From Bradyrhizobium diazoefficiens (GTDB lineage: Bacteria > Pseudomonadota > Alphaproteobacteria > Rhizobiales > Xanthobacteraceae), in NCBI RefSeq assembly GCF_018131015.1, contig NZ_JAFCJJ010000005.1, positions 62,001 through 126,000 on the forward strand: 64,000 nucleotides of DNA, given 5' to 3'. Under the pieces are notes generated by a model, which had not been told where the DNA came from, searched no databases, and worked only from the letters and a program-made list of their open reading frames with translations. A program made the position numbers and the translations under genes. Shown here in pieces: positions 1-9,334 of the stretch (its first letter is position 1; each line of letters begins with the position of its first letter).

Positions 1-965
1 TCGGCATTGCTGATGGTCACCGACAGTCGGTTCGGGAATGCGAACAGCCATTCCACGAGGCCGCCGATCACGCCCAGGATCGGCGCTGCGCCCGGCGGCG
101 GCTCGTAACGGAAATGCGCATTCACGATGGCGCGGAATTCGGTCGGCGTCTTCAGCCCCGGCAGCAGGCCGGCGGCAGCGCGCGGCGGCACCGACAGCAC
201 CACCACATCCCCCTCTCCGAGCGCGATCACGTCCTCGCCGCCGAAATTCAGCGCACCGGCTTTGCCGTCCGCTGTGGTCAGCGAACGCAGCTCGTGGCTG
301 AGCTGCACGGTGTGGCCACGTTCAGCCAGAAACTTCACGGCGGGCTCGATCAGCACGGCGCTGAGGCCGTCGCGCGCGATCAGGGGCCGGCAGGCCTGCC
401 CGCCGGCCAGCAGCGTCTCGCGCACGATCGCGCCGGCAAGCCCGGCAGAACCTTCGGGCGGATCGACGTTGAGCGCGGCAAGCAGCAGCGGCTGCACCAG
501 GCGCTGATAGAGCGTGCCCTCGCAGGGAATGGATTTTGCGACCAGCGTCTGTTCCGAGGCCCAGGCCAGCGGCGCCAGCTTGAGATAGTCCATCAGGCCG
601 GTGTCGGGAACGCGCCGGCCTTCGTCGAACAGCCAGCCCGGAAAACGCCCGTCGCCGAGATCGATCTGCCAGCGCTGGCCGGTCTTGATGTCGACGAAGG
701 GAAATTGCGCGCGGTCCGGCCCGACCAGGCCCGCCTCGGAGCCGATCGCGCGCGCATAGGCCCGCGCATGGCTGTTGCCCGACAGCAGCAGATGATTGCC
801 GTTGTCGATGGTCAGATTGGTGGCGCCGTCGAAATAGGAACGGCAGCGGCCGCCGGCCTGGTTGGTCGCCTCGTGCACGGCAACCCGAAAGCCGGCATTG
901 GCGAGCCGCACGGCGGCAGTGAGGCCGGAAATTCCGGCGCCGATGATGTGTGCTGTCTTTTGCAT
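1..965 (-). CDS. hpnE: HpnE, squalene-associated FAD-dependent desaturase (3' end cut by window)
   Basis: Last step of the bacterial squalene route: FAD-dependent reduction of hydroxysqualene to squalene for hopanoid synthesis. The start ATG (963-965) opens with MQKTAHIIGAGISGLTAAVR, a Rossmann dinucleotide-binding GxGxxG motif, followed within 60 residues by HEATNQAGGRCRSYFD, the second FAD motif of amine-oxidase/phytoene-desaturase-like proteins. About 320 codons are visible and the frame stays open to base 1, so the C-terminus is missing. The start overlaps the hpnD stop by one base (TGATG), so the two are probably translationally coupled. Third gene of hpnC-hpnD-hpnE. Family and position agree well; exact identity is inferred from the neighbours. 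Confidence 0.93.
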   Translation of the reverse strand, partial: MQKTAHIIGAGISGLTAAVRLANAGFRVAVHEATNQAGGRCRSYFDGATNLTIDNGNHLLLSGNSHARAYARAIGSEAGLVGPDRAQFPFVDIKTGQRWQIDLGDGRFPGWLFDEGRRVPDTGLMDYLKLAPLAWASEQTLVAKSIPCEGTLYQRLVQPLLLAALNVDPPEGSAGLAGAIVRETLLAGGQACRPLIARDGLSAVLIEPAVKFLAERGHTVQLSHELRSLTTADGKAGALNFGGEDVIALGEGDVVVLSVPPRAAAGLLPGLKTPTEFRAIVNAHFRYEPPPGAAPILGVIGGLVEWLFAFPNRLSVTISNA

Positions 966-1804
966 CAGATGAAAGCGTAGCGGAGCAGGATGGCGATGCG
1001 CGCGACCTTCGACACGCGCACCGGCTCGCGCGGAGCAGAGAAGCCGCGCGCGATCAGGAGGTCCAGAATGGCATGATAGTATTTCGACATGATCCGGGGC
1101 GCGCGCACCGCGCGGCGCCTGTTGCGGTTCATGATCTCGTCCGACTTCTCGAAATGCGCCTTGGCGCGCTGGGCCAGCGGCAGGCAGACTTTCGGAAGCG
1201 CGCGCTCGGCGGCGACCCGGTTCGGATCGTTGGAGGTGATGCCGGCATGCAGCAGCGCCTCGCGCGGCAGATAGAGCCGGCCGAGGCCGGCGTCCTCGTC
1301 GATGTCGCGCAGGATGTTGGTGAGCTGGAGCGCGCGGCCGAGATGATGGGCGAGCAGGACGCCGTCCTCTTCCGGCAGGCCGAACACCCGCACCGACAGC
1401 CGCCCGACGGCGCTGGCGACGCGATCGCAATACAGATCCAGCGTCGCCATGTCGGGCGCGCGGATGTCCTGCGGCACGTCCATCTCCATGCCGTCGACGA
1501 TGGCAAGGAAATCCTCGCGCTTCAGCCCGAACGTCTTCACCGAGCCGACGTAGTCCTGCAGCCGCTGCGGCGGATGGCCCTGGTAGAGCGCATCGATATC
1601 GTTGCGCCAGGCCTGCAGCGCGGCGAGCCGCTCGTCGCGCGGCCCGTCGGAATCGGCGATGTCGTCGACCTGGCGGCAGAAGCTGTAGATCTGGAACATC
1701 GCCTCGCGCTGGTCGCGCGGCAGGATGCGCATCGCGGCGTAGAACGAGCTGCCGGATGCGGTCGAGCCATAACTGGCGCCGGGCGAGGTCGCCTCAAGCG
1801 TCAT
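965..1804 (-). CDS. hpnD: HpnD, presqualene diphosphate synthase
   Basis: A 279-residue trans-prenyltransferase of the squalene/phytoene synthase fold, expected to join two farnesyl diphosphates into presqualene diphosphate. Both aspartate-rich, magnesium-binding motifs are present: DDIAD at residues 47-51 and NILRDIDED at about 163-171, followed by GRLYLP. The length is normal for HpnD. The start overlaps the end of hpnC by 11 bases and the stop shares a base with the hpnE start, so the three genes form a compact operon. The intact second Asp-rich motif separates it from the upstream paralogue HpnC, where that motif is altered. Confidence 0.94.
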   Translation of the reverse strand: MTLEATSPGASYGSTASGSSFYAAMRILPRDQREAMFQIYSFCRQVDDIADSDGPRDERLAALQAWRNDIDALYQGHPPQRLQDYVGSVKTFGLKREDFLAIVDGMEMDVPQDIRAPDMATLDLYCDRVASAVGRLSVRVFGLPEEDGVLLAHHLGRALQLTNILRDIDEDAGLGRLYLPREALLHAGITSNDPNRVAAERALPKVCLPLAQRAKAHFEKSDEIMNRNRRRAVRAPRIMSKYYHAILDLLIARGFSAPREPVRVSKVARIAILLRYAFI

Positions 1805-2678
1805 GGGCGGTCCCCGGACTGGAGATGGCCTTGCGGCCGATCGCGCGGCGGCCGATCTCGCCGGCGATGCCGCCGAGGCTGAAGGCGAGCAGCTCGAACT
1901 TGTTCAGATGCACCCGCTCGCGCAGGGGATCGCGCACCTTGAGCAGTTGCACGATGCGGTCGGCATAGGCCTGGATCACCGCGACGTCGATGCCGAGGCG
2001 GAAATCCCGGACCTCGCTGCTGAGCGGCCTGCCCTCGTCGAGCAGCGTTTCGTTGCGCGCGGCGAGCGCCTGCAGACATTGCAGCATCGCCGGCGGCGAC
2101 TGCGACAGCCCAAGCTGCTCGACCGAGGCGCCGCTTGCGGCCAGCGCATCGCGGGGCAGATAGACGCGGTTGAGTTCGCGAAAATCCTTGCCGCAATCCT
2201 GCAAATGGTTGTTGATCTGCAACGCCGCGCAGAGCGCGTCGGAGGCGGCCCAGGTCGAGGTCGCCTCGCCATGGACGTCGAGCATGAAGCGGCCGACCGG
2301 CATCGCCGAATAGCGGCAATAGTGGATCACCTCGTCCCAGGTCTCGTAGCGCAGCTTGGTCACGTCCATGCGGAAGGCGATCAGCACGTCGAGCGCGTGG
2401 CGCGGCGCCATGCCGCGCTCGGCCAGCGCGCGCCGCAAGGCGACGGCCTCTTTCTGGGTGTCGCCCTTGCCGAGCAGTTCCGCCTCGAGCAGGTCGAGAT
2501 AAGCGAGCTTCTGGTCGGCCGGCAGCGTCGCGTGGTCGGCAATATCGTCGGCGGTGCGGACGAAATTGTAGAATGAAAGGATCAGCGCGCGATGACGCGG
2601 ATGAATGATCCAAGACGCGACGGGAAAGTTCTCGTCGCGGTCACCCTTGCCGGATCGCAATTCGCTCGCAGAGGTCAT
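1794..2678 (-). CDS. hpnC: HpnC, hydroxysqualene synthase
   Basis: A 294-residue squalene-synthase-fold protein, the first gene of hpnC-hpnD-hpnE. In the known pathway HpnC converts presqualene diphosphate to hydroxysqualene by adding water in place of the diphosphate. The first Asp-rich motif is intact (DDIAD, residues 44-48). The second reads QDCGKDF at about 160-166 instead of the RDIDED seen in HpnD, which fits the split of labour between the two paralogues. The N-terminal NFPVASWIIHPRHR stretch is also typical of HpnC. No clear promoter motif is visible in the roughly 190 bases upstream. Confidence 0.93.
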   Translation of the reverse strand: MTSASELRSGKGDRDENFPVASWIIHPRHRALILSFYNFVRTADDIADHATLPADQKLAYLDLLEAELLGKGDTQKEAVALRRALAERGMAPRHALDVLIAFRMDVTKLRYETWDEVIHYCRYSAMPVGRFMLDVHGEATSTWAASDALCAALQINNHLQDCGKDFRELNRVYLPRDALAASGASVEQLGLSQSPPAMLQCLQALAARNETLLDEGRPLSSEVRDFRLGIDVAVIQAYADRIVQLLKVRDPLRERVHLNKFELLAFSLGGIAGEIGRRAIGRKAISSPGTAHDA

Positions 2679-2820
2679 CGGGGGCTGGCTAACAATCGTT
2701 GGGGACAGGACGGCGCTTCACCCGCGCGGGGCTCATGCCGGCGGGCGCCGCCGCGGCCCCCATATAGGGGAATACGGCCGCAAAACCAATCCTGTCTGGC
2801 GATGGCTGCCCTGCCGGATC

Positions 2821-2838
2821 CGGCCCGAAACCGGGCCG
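2821..2838. terminator. GC hairpin between hpnC and the upstream cysteine-rich gene
   Basis: A perfect 7-bp stem CGGCCCG/CGGGCCG around an AAAC loop, lying 32 bases downstream of the minus-strand gene at 2870-3109 and upstream of hpnC. On the minus strand no T-run follows it, so it is at best a weak terminator or a leader hairpin for hpnC. Confidence 0.3.
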
Positions 2839-2869
2839 AAAATCCGCTTTTGTAGGCCAGCGGCCGAGC

Positions 2870-3109
2870 TTACTGGTTGTGGTTCTTCAGGACCTGGTCG
2901 CAGGCCTGCGAGATCTTGGCCCGGTTCTCCTTGAGGCAGGCCAGGACGGTGAAATCACCCTGATCGATGACCGGACGGCAGAACTTCTGCACATCGCGCG
3001 TGCAGGCCTTCTGCTCGGCGTCCGTGCCACGTCCTTGCCCTTGCTGGGCGAACGCCGCCGTCGAAAGGGAGGCCGACAGCAGGGTGAGAGCGACGAGAAG
3101 CTTATGCAT
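2870..3109 (-). CDS. Small secreted cysteine-rich (GLG1-type repeat) protein
   Basis: A 79-residue protein with a clear Sec signal peptide (hydrophobic residues 4-20, cleavage probably after AFA). The mature part has exactly four cysteines spaced C-x7-C-x13-C-x11-C, with the DVQKFC and ACLKEN contexts typical of the cysteine-rich repeat first described in the Golgi protein GLG1/CFR and often found singly in short bacterial exported proteins. Two periplasmic disulfides are likely. It lies upstream of hpnC in the same direction with about 190 bases between. No function is established for such single-repeat proteins; a link to hopanoids would be guesswork. Confidence 0.75.
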   Translation of the reverse strand: MHKLLVALTLLSASLSTAAFAQQGQGRGTDAEQKACTRDVQKFCRPVIDQGDFTVLACLKENRAKISQACDQVLKNHNQ

Positions 3110-3543
3110 TTTATTCCTTCAATCGGGCGGCGGAATCGAAAGGAGATCCCGGACAGCACCGGGCGGACGACCGGAACGGCTGTTCTGATGGTTGGCCGAG
3201 GAGGCTCGGCATTGGAGAAGCACAAGCGCTGGCAAATGCGGCCAAATTGGCACCACGCCGGCCAAATCGCCTCTTCCCGCCATCTTCATTGGCAGATGTA
3301 AAGGGTTGATACTACGTCATAATTTCGGAACGACGCGTTTTGTATCCGACCTGTTGCAGACGTGCATCTGTTTGCCGCCGGAAACACGAGGAAACACCGG
3401 GATTTCGCCGGCCGCGCGTGCCGTTCCCGGGCATCCCGGCGCGGGAGACTTTGAACCTGCCCCAGCCTCGGAACACTAAACTTTCGATGCGGCGAGGCGT
3501 TTTAGTCGTGAGCGAACGTCATTCGAGAAACGGGATAGCGAAC
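3110..3543. other. Divergent intergenic region, 434 bp
   Basis: Separates the minus-strand cysteine-rich gene from the plus-strand gene at 3544 and must hold the promoters of both. I see no convincing sigma-70, sigma-54 or EcfG-type promoter pair, no RNA gene and no long palindrome. Frames crossing it read as non-coding, arginine-rich shadow sequence. Confidence 0.5.
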
Positions 3544-4041
3544 ATGCAATTTTTTGGGCGATCTGGACAGGCGATCAAGGCGGCGGGCATCGGCGCTGCG
3601 CTGCTTTTCTCGGTCTCGGCGATCCATGCTCAGTCGTCCGGTCCGTTTGCCGGCTTTGACGGCGCCTGGACCGGCACCGGCACGGTGTCGCTGTCCGACG
3701 GCTCCACCGAGCGCATCCGCTGCAAGGCGGATTACAAGGTCGCCGGCAGCGGTCTCAACCTCAAGCAGGCCCTGCACTGCGCCTCCGACAGCTACAAGAT
3801 CGACCTCACCAGCGACGTGACCAGCCAAGGCGAGCGGATCTCCGGCAACTGGAGCGAAACCAACCGCAACATCTTCGGCAACCTCCAGGGCACGGCCGGC
3901 GGCGGCCTGATCGAGGTGTTCGTCGAGGCCAACGGCTTTGCCGCCAATCTGTCGCTGCGCACCAACGGCACCAAGCAGGTCGTGCAGATCTCCTCCAAGG
4001 GCGAGATCCGCGGCGTCAACATCACGATGACGCGGGGCTGA
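3544..4041 (+). CDS. Secreted protein of unknown function
   Basis: A 165-residue protein starting MQFFGRSGQAIKAAGIGAAL with a signal peptide that probably ends at IHAQ. The mature part begins GPFAGFDGAWTGTGTVSLSD, contains two cysteines (RCKAD and LHCAS) that could pair, and alternates short polar and hydrophobic stretches, suggesting a small beta-sandwich or lipocalin-like fold. A frame extension upstream to 3340 exists, but it is arginine-rich, and the signal peptide fixes the start at 3544. I do not recognise a named family. It stands alone on the plus strand between the cysteine-rich gene and the exporter and ends just before a strong terminator. Confidence 0.75.
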   Translation: MQFFGRSGQAIKAAGIGAALLFSVSAIHAQSSGPFAGFDGAWTGTGTVSLSDGSTERIRCKADYKVAGSGLNLKQALHCASDSYKIDLTSDVTSQGERISGNWSETNRNIFGNLQGTAGGGLIEVFVEANGFAANLSLRTNGTKQVVQISSKGEIRGVNITMTRG

Positions 4042-4062
4042 CCGCCCTTTCCGCTCGAACAG

Positions 4063-4095
4063 AAAAAGCCCCCGGTTGAAGCCGGGGGCTTTTTG
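4063..4095. terminator. Bidirectional rho-independent terminator
   Basis: AAAAAGCCCCCGG, a short loop, then CCGGGGGCTTTTT: an AT-flanked GC stem with T-runs on both strands, sitting between the convergent genes ending at 4041 (+) and 4125 (-). It can stop transcription from both sides. Confidence 0.92.
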
Positions 4096-4124
4096 CTGCG
4101 GCAACCGCGCCGATCGACGCGCGC

Positions 4125-6491
4125 TCAGATCGCCGGCTTGTCCGTTCCCTGCAGCTTGCCGTGCAGATTGATCAGCCACATCGCCGTCGGCCGCAGGATG
4201 AAGAGATCGGCGACCAGCGCCATCACCATCGAGAAGGCGCTGAGCCAGCCGAACAGCCTGAGCGACGGCAGGTCCGAGAACACGGTGACGACGAGGCCGC
4301 AGGCCAGGACCACCGTGGTCAGGATCAGCGCCGGGCCGACCAGCACGGTCGCGCGCTCGACCGCGAGTGCGGAGCCGACGCCGGGCTTGCTCTCGAGCCG
4401 GAGGCGGTTGAGGAAGTGGATTGTCGCGGAGAGGCCGAGGCCAAACGAGACGGTGAGCGCGACGACGCTGGCGAATTGCAGCCCCTCGCCCATCGCCCAC
4501 AACACCGTGCCCGACATCACCACGGGGAAGATTCCCGGCAGGATGCAGGCGAACATCACCACCCAGGAGCGGAAGGCCAGCCCAATGAAGATCGCGACCA
4601 GCGCGAACTCGACGGTGAGCCCGCGGTTCAGCTTCTCGATCATGCCGGCCGAGTTGCGCGCGGCGATGGCGGCAAGGCCGGTGACCGCGACCTCGTAGCC
4701 GGGATGCTTGTTGCGGACGGCGTCGAGCTCGGTATCGAGCTTGTCGACGATCGGCAGGAGCTGGCTGGAATCCTTGTCCGGCACGCGGCCGGCCACCACG
4801 ACCGCATCCTGCTCGGCGTCGATGAACCGCCGCACCAGATGCTCCGGGATGACGTTGACATATTCCTTCAGCGTCGCGACGTCGTCGCTGCCGGCCTTCT
4901 CCGCGAGCCAGCGGCGCAGCGTCTCCAGCGACCAGACGTTGCCGACGCCGGCCGCCTTCTCCACCGTCGCATGCACGTCCGCGATGGTCTGCAGCGTCTG
5001 GGGCGAATAGAGCGTCTCGCCCTTGGGAAACTGGATCAGGACGTTGACCGGATTAGCGCCGGTCAGCTTGGCGTCGAGCCGGTCGGAGGCCGCCACCGCC
5101 TGGCGCTTGTCCGGGACCTGGTCGGCGAGCCGGTAGCGCGGCTCGAGGTTGGCGTAGATCACGCCGAGGCTGCCGACGAACAGCAGCGCGATCAGGCTGA
5201 ACAGGCCGGGCCGGCCCACCATGCGCACCGCGATCCAGTAGCAGAAATTGCGCAAGCCTTGGACGCCGGCATCCGCGCTCTGGAATTTGACGGCGAAGAC
5301 CTGCTCGTTGCGCACGAATAGCACGCCGAACACCGGCACCAGCGACAGCACGGCGACGAGCGCGATGATGGTCGCGGCAAGGCCCGCCTCGCCGAACTTG
5401 CGGATCAGATCGCTATCGGAGAACTGCAGCGCGATGAAGGAAATGCCCGCGGTGCCGTGCGTCAGCACGCAGGCCGGCCCGACCACGAGCACGGCGTTCT
5501 TGAACGCGGTGAACTTGTCCTGGCCCGCGATCAGCCGGTCGCGCGCGGCGAAGGTGAGCTGCATCGAGTCCGAGAACGAGATGACCATGATGAGCGGCGT
5601 CATCACGTTCAGGAACATGTTGAGGTTGAAATTGGCCCAGCCGAGCGCGCCGAGTGCGAGCAGGATCGCGATCATCGGCGGGAACGCCGCCGCGATCATG
5701 AACGAGATCTTGCGGAAGAAGATGATGGCGATGATGCAGCCGGCGAGGATGCCGAGAATGTTGTAGGTGAGCCCGTCGCGCTCGACGGCGTTGCGGATCT
5801 CGAGCTGCATCACCGGCACGCCGGAGAGCTGCACGTTGAGCCCGGTGTCGCCGAGGTCCTCCTTCATCAGCTTGCGGATGTCGGCGACGGTCTTGGTCAG
5901 CTTGCTGGAGGCGACCACGTCCGGATCGAGCGACAGCACGATCAGCGCCAGCGTGCCGTCCTCCGAGAGCAGCTTGCCGCGGATGATCTCGTTGTTCTTC
6001 ACCGTCTCGATGAACTGGTCATAGGCCTTGCCCTCGGGCAGATCGGGCGGGAACAGCGCCGCGGGCAGCTTGCCCGGCGCCGGCGCCTGGCGCGCAGAGA
6101 ACAGCGAGACCAGCCCGCGCGTGCCCTCGACCAGCTGCATGTCGGTGACGAAGTCGCGCAGCTTCTCGAGGTTGTCCCGCGCCAGCAGGGTCTTGCCCTC
6201 AACCACGACAAGGACGTCGAATTCCTCGGCGGGGAACTTCTTGGTCACCTCTTCGTACTGGCGGAACTCGCGGGTGTTGGAGCGGAACAGCTGCGACAGC
6301 GAATCGTCGATCTTGATGCGGTGGATGCCGAACACGGCGCCGACGATCAGCGCGACCAGGACGAGGCAGGAGACGATCGGCGCCCGGACCGCGATCAGGC
6401 CGAGGCGCTCCAGCCCGAAGGCGATCGAGGACGCGGGCCCCTGCTCGACCTTGTCGACATGAACCTCACTCTCGCTGTGCTTTTCGAGCAT
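4125..6491 (-). CDS. MMPL/RND-superfamily transporter
   Basis: A 788-residue inner-membrane protein with the duplicated RND layout: TM1 at about residues 30-50, a large periplasmic domain, a block of five to six TM helices (from the DGLTYNILGILAGCIIAIIF region), then a second half with the same pattern ending DLFILRPTAMWLI. The MMPL branch of this superfamily exports lipids, including hopanoids by the HpnN type. The neighbouring hpnCDE genes make hopanoid export attractive, but the N-terminal periplasmic domain does not read like classical HpnN, so I give no symbol. Start chosen at MLEKHSESE; a longer frame to 6602 would run into a palindromic intergenic repeat and is unlikely. Confidence 0.85.
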   Translation of the reverse strand: MLEKHSESEVHVDKVEQGPASSIAFGLERLGLIAVRAPIVSCLVLVALIVGAVFGIHRIKIDDSLSQLFRSNTREFRQYEEVTKKFPAEEFDVLVVVEGKTLLARDNLEKLRDFVTDMQLVEGTRGLVSLFSARQAPAPGKLPAALFPPDLPEGKAYDQFIETVKNNEIIRGKLLSEDGTLALIVLSLDPDVVASSKLTKTVADIRKLMKEDLGDTGLNVQLSGVPVMQLEIRNAVERDGLTYNILGILAGCIIAIIFFRKISFMIAAAFPPMIAILLALGALGWANFNLNMFLNVMTPLIMVISFSDSMQLTFAARDRLIAGQDKFTAFKNAVLVVGPACVLTHGTAGISFIALQFSDSDLIRKFGEAGLAATIIALVAVLSLVPVFGVLFVRNEQVFAVKFQSADAGVQGLRNFCYWIAVRMVGRPGLFSLIALLFVGSLGVIYANLEPRYRLADQVPDKRQAVAASDRLDAKLTGANPVNVLIQFPKGETLYSPQTLQTIADVHATVEKAAGVGNVWSLETLRRWLAEKAGSDDVATLKEYVNVIPEHLVRRFIDAEQDAVVVAGRVPDKDSSQLLPIVDKLDTELDAVRNKHPGYEVAVTGLAAIAARNSAGMIEKLNRGLTVEFALVAIFIGLAFRSWVVMFACILPGIFPVVMSGTVLWAMGEGLQFASVVALTVSFGLGLSATIHFLNRLRLESKPGVGSALAVERATVLVGPALILTTVVLACGLVVTVFSDLPSLRLFGWLSAFSMVMALVADLFILRPTAMWLINLHGKLQGTDKPAI

Positions 6492-6520
6492 GCCTTGTCC
6501 AGTTCCTAAATCGGCCCTGG

Positions 6521-6621
6521 AGCCTGTCCCGTTCCGATGGAATCGGAACGGGGCTCCAGATTCTTGTTTTGACGCGTTTTCTTGACGCGAACCGGTGTCC
6601 ACTTCGCTCGAAAACGCTCTA
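6521..6621. repeat. Dispersed palindromic intergenic element
   Basis: Contains the inverted pair CCCGTTCCGAT/ATCGGAACGGG (6528-6551), followed by GTTTTGACGCGTTTTCTTGA and a CGCGAACCGG-TCCACTTCGC-TCGAAAACGC segment. From memory this wording is typical of dispersed repeats in Bradyrhizobium and relatives. It lies in the leader of the MMPL gene. The rest of the 312-bp gap, 6622-6803, shows no gene or recognisable signal. Confidence 0.7.
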
Positions 6622-6803
6622 GCTTTGAGCTTATTGCGCCCCGCGAACGGCTATGGAAATGCCATACCAATGGGAGGCTTGCCCTTTGAAAACGCGTGGA
6701 AAATCGCCGCGAGCGGTTTAGCAGGTCATGAGCCCGTCTCGCAAGCCAGCGAAGGGGTGCCAAATACATCAAGATGCGGCGATGTCCATCCCCCAAATGC
6801 CGC

Positions 6804-7589
6804 TCATCCGGACGGCGCTGTGCCAATTCGACGCGGCGCGCGGTCCGCGCTCTCGTCCTTCAGCGCCACGCCGGTGACCTGTCGCGCCAGCCCCTCGCGG
6901 ACCAGCCAGGCGATCTTGAAGGCCGCCTCGTCATAGCTCAGCCCGGCGCGATGGATGTTGGAGACGCAATTGCGCTCGGCATCGGTGCGGCCGGGTTTCG
7001 GCGCGAAGGTCAGGTAGGCACCGAGGCTGTCGGGCGCGGACAGGCCCGGCCGCTCGCCGATCAGCATCACGACCATGCGCGCGCCGAGAATGGCGCCGAT
7101 CTCGTCACCGAGCGCGACCCGCGCGCCTGAGGCGACGACGAGGTGGCCCGTCGCGACAGCCTCCCCACTTGCGAGTTGCGACAGCAGGCTGCTCATCAGC
7201 CCGACCGCATGGGCATGGACCGCCGCGGCCGACAAGCCATCGCCGACCACGATCGCGAGCGGGCATGGTTTTGCGGCGTCTCGCGCCAAGACCTCGGCGG
7301 AGGCGGCATCGAGCTGCCGTCCGAGATCGGGGCGCCGCAGATATTCGCCGCGATCGGCCGCCCGGCTCTTCACCGCGCTCAACGCAATGCCGAGCCGTCC
7401 GAGCTCGGCGGCGAGTCGCGGCGCGTCGAAGGCGGCATGGACGGCATCGCGGGCGCGGGCATGGTCCAGCGTGAAATCGAGCAGCGGTTTTGTCGGCAGG
7501 CTTGCGCCGGCGCGACCGAGCGCGACGCGCGCGGGCGTGAGAGCCCGCAAGTCGAGGACCGGGCGCGCCGGAACGGGCTTGTCGTTCAT
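6804..7589 (-). CDS. eutC: Ethanolamine ammonia-lyase small subunit EutC
   Basis: A 261-residue light chain of the adenosylcobalamin-dependent ethanolamine ammonia-lyase, which splits ethanolamine into acetaldehyde and ammonia. Family signatures include [35 protein letters not shown] and [20 protein letters not shown]; this chain contributes to the cobalamin-binding interface. The start codon (7587-7589) overlaps the stop of the upstream radical-SAM gene in an ATGA arrangement, so translation is probably coupled to it rather than directly to eutB. No microcompartment shell genes are visible, so the enzyme is likely to be cytosolic. Confidence 0.95.
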   Translation of the reverse strand: MNDKPVPARPVLDLRALTPARVALGRAGASLPTKPLLDFTLDHARARDAVHAAFDAPRLAAELGRLGIALSAVKSRAADRGEYLRRPDLGRQLDAASAEVLARDAAKPCPLAIVVGDGLSAAAVHAHAVGLMSSLLSQLASGEAVATGHLVVASGARVALGDEIGAILGARMVVMLIGERPGLSAPDSLGAYLTFAPKPGRTDAERNCVSNIHRAGLSYDEAAFKIAWLVREGLARQVTGVALKDESADRAPRRIGTAPSG

Positions 7590-9172
7590 TCGGCCGGCAC
7601 AGCGGCCTCGCGCAGCCGGATCGAGTAGTTCGAAGCGTTCTGCTCGCCGCTCGTGGCCGCGCGCGCAAAGGTGATGAGATGATGGGCGATCATGGTGCAG
7701 CCGATCAGGCCCTCGATGTCGCCGCGCCGGATGCGCCCCAGCGCAAACTTCCAGAACACGCGCCTGTAGTCGCCGAGCACGCCGACCTTCCAGAAGATGT
7801 TGCGCATCATGACGAGGCCGCGCCGGATGTTGGCCCAGGTCTTCATCTCGTCCGGCACCGGCATCTTGAGGCGGTGCACGTAGACGTGGTCGCATTGATA
7901 CTGGAAGCGCGCATAGACCTTCTCGGGCGCGTAGGCCACGCTCATGGCGTGCTTCCAGGACGCGACGACCTCGTCATAGGGCAGCAGGAAATTGACGTTG
8001 GAATCGCGCCCCTCGTCGTCGACCAGGCGTCCCTCGCGCTCCAGGCGGTCCCACAACGGCGTCTTCGGCAACGCCTGCAGCAGGTTGATGGTGAGCAGCG
8101 GAATCCGCGACTCCTCGACGAAGGCGAGCAGCGCGTCGGCCGTGTTCGGCTTGTCGGTGTCGAGCCCCATGATGATGCCGGACACCACCTCCATGCCGTA
8201 GGAGTTGATGGTACGGACACCCTCCAGGATCGGAACCATCATGTTGTGATCCTTGTGCATCGCCTTCAGCGCGTCGGGATCCGGCGTCTCGATACCGCAG
8301 AAGATGGTGATGAAATAGGCATCCTGCATCTTCTTGAGGATCTCCGGACGTTTTGCGATATTGAGCGTCGCCTCGCAGGCGAGCCGCATCACATAGCCGG
8401 TCTTCTTCTGCCATTCGATCAGATGCGGCAGCAGGTCCATCGCCGCCTTGCGGTTGCCGATGAAATTGTCATCGACGAAGTAAACCGTGTCGGTCATGCC
8501 GCATTCGCGCAGGCGGTTGAGCTCGGCGATGATCTGCTGCGGCGACTTGAGGCGCGGGTTGCGGCCGTAGAGGCCGGGGATGTCGCAGAACTCGCACTCA
8601 TACGGACAGCCGCTGGAATACTGGATGCTGCCGAGGAAATATCGCTTCACGTCGGCGAGCTCGTAGGCCGGGATCGGAAACTCCGTCATCGGCACGCGGT
8701 CTTTCGTCGTCAGCACGACCTGCTGCTCGGGGCGTGCCGTGTCGCGCGAAAGAATCTCGATCAGCGCGTTGGTGGCGTCGCCGAGCTCGCCGACATGGAG
8801 ATAGTCGAAGGACGGATAGTAGTCCGGGCAGGCGCTGACCGAGGGGCCGCCGAGCGCGACCGGCAGGTCGAACTCGTGGGCGCGGCGGCAGATGTCGTTC
8901 ATCTGCTGGCGCTGGATGTGCATGCCGCTGACGAAGACCGCTTCCGCCCACTCGAACTCCTCCTTGGTCGCGCGGCGGAGGTTCTCGTCGACGAATTTGA
9001 CCTTCCATTCCTCAGGGAGATAGGCGGCGAGCAACAGCAGGCCCTGCGGCGGCATGAAGGCGCGGACGCCGTCGGTCAGGGGATAGGCGTGCTCGAAGGT
9101 GCCGAAGGAGGAGGTGTAACGCGGGAAGACGCAGAGAATATGCCGGCTCGTTCCGTTGCTTTCAGCGCGCAT
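7586..9172 (-). CDS. hpnP: B12-binding radical SAM protein, hopanoid C-2 methylase type (HpnP)
   Basis: A 528-residue protein with an N-terminal cobalamin-binding domain (about 10-145, [20 protein letters not shown] and AFMPPQGLL) and a radical-SAM core with CxxxCxxC at Cys189, Cys193 and Cys196 ([18 protein letters not shown]). This is the architecture of HpnP, which methylates hopanoids at C-2 using methylcobalamin and SAM. Start chosen at 9172, preceded by a GGGGGAAG ribosome site; a frame extension to 9256 lacks one. It sits between eutB and eutC and overlaps eutC by 4 bases. A related B12 radical-SAM methylase with another substrate is possible, but the nearby squalene genes favour HpnP. 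Confidence 0.82.
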   Translation of the reverse strand: MRAESNGTSRHILCVFPRYTSSFGTFEHAYPLTDGVRAFMPPQGLLLLAAYLPEEWKVKFVDENLRRATKEEFEWAEAVFVSGMHIQRQQMNDICRRAHEFDLPVALGGPSVSACPDYYPSFDYLHVGELGDATNALIEILSRDTARPEQQVVLTTKDRVPMTEFPIPAYELADVKRYFLGSIQYSSGCPYECEFCDIPGLYGRNPRLKSPQQIIAELNRLRECGMTDTVYFVDDNFIGNRKAAMDLLPHLIEWQKKTGYVMRLACEATLNIAKRPEILKKMQDAYFITIFCGIETPDPDALKAMHKDHNMMVPILEGVRTINSYGMEVVSGIIMGLDTDKPNTADALLAFVEESRIPLLTINLLQALPKTPLWDRLEREGRLVDDEGRDSNVNFLLPYDEVVASWKHAMSVAYAPEKVYARFQYQCDHVYVHRLKMPVPDEMKTWANIRRGLVMMRNIFWKVGVLGDYRRVFWKFALGRIRRGDIEGLIGCTMIAHHLITFARAATSGEQNASNYSIRLREAAVPAE

Positions 9173-9334
9173 CGAACTTCCCCCAACCACGTTCCAGGAA
9201 CGGTACTGACGAGGCCACCAGATGGACAGCGTAACGCTGCGACCGAAATTCCTCAATATTGTGGCATCGAACTAATTCGTGAGACGCGCCAATGGTTTCC
9301 CCGGTTCACGCCGGTCGGCGGAGTTTTCGCGGGG

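Noticed and set aside
4161..6509. Long plus-strand frames (386 and 350 codons) opposite the MMPL exporter gene
   Set aside because: Arginine/histidine/glutamate-rich low-complexity translations with no family features; shadows of the minus-strand coding sequence in GC-rich DNA.
6492..6602. 37-codon N-terminal extension of the MMPL transporter
   Set aside because: It translates a palindromic intergenic repeat; the internal ATG at 6491 gives a natural cytoplasmic N-terminus before TM1.
9173..9334. EcfG (GGAAC-N16/17-CGTT) promoter ahead of hpnP, known for hpnP in related species
   Set aside because: GGAAC occurs near 9196-9202 on the minus strand, but no GTT partner is found at correct spacing.
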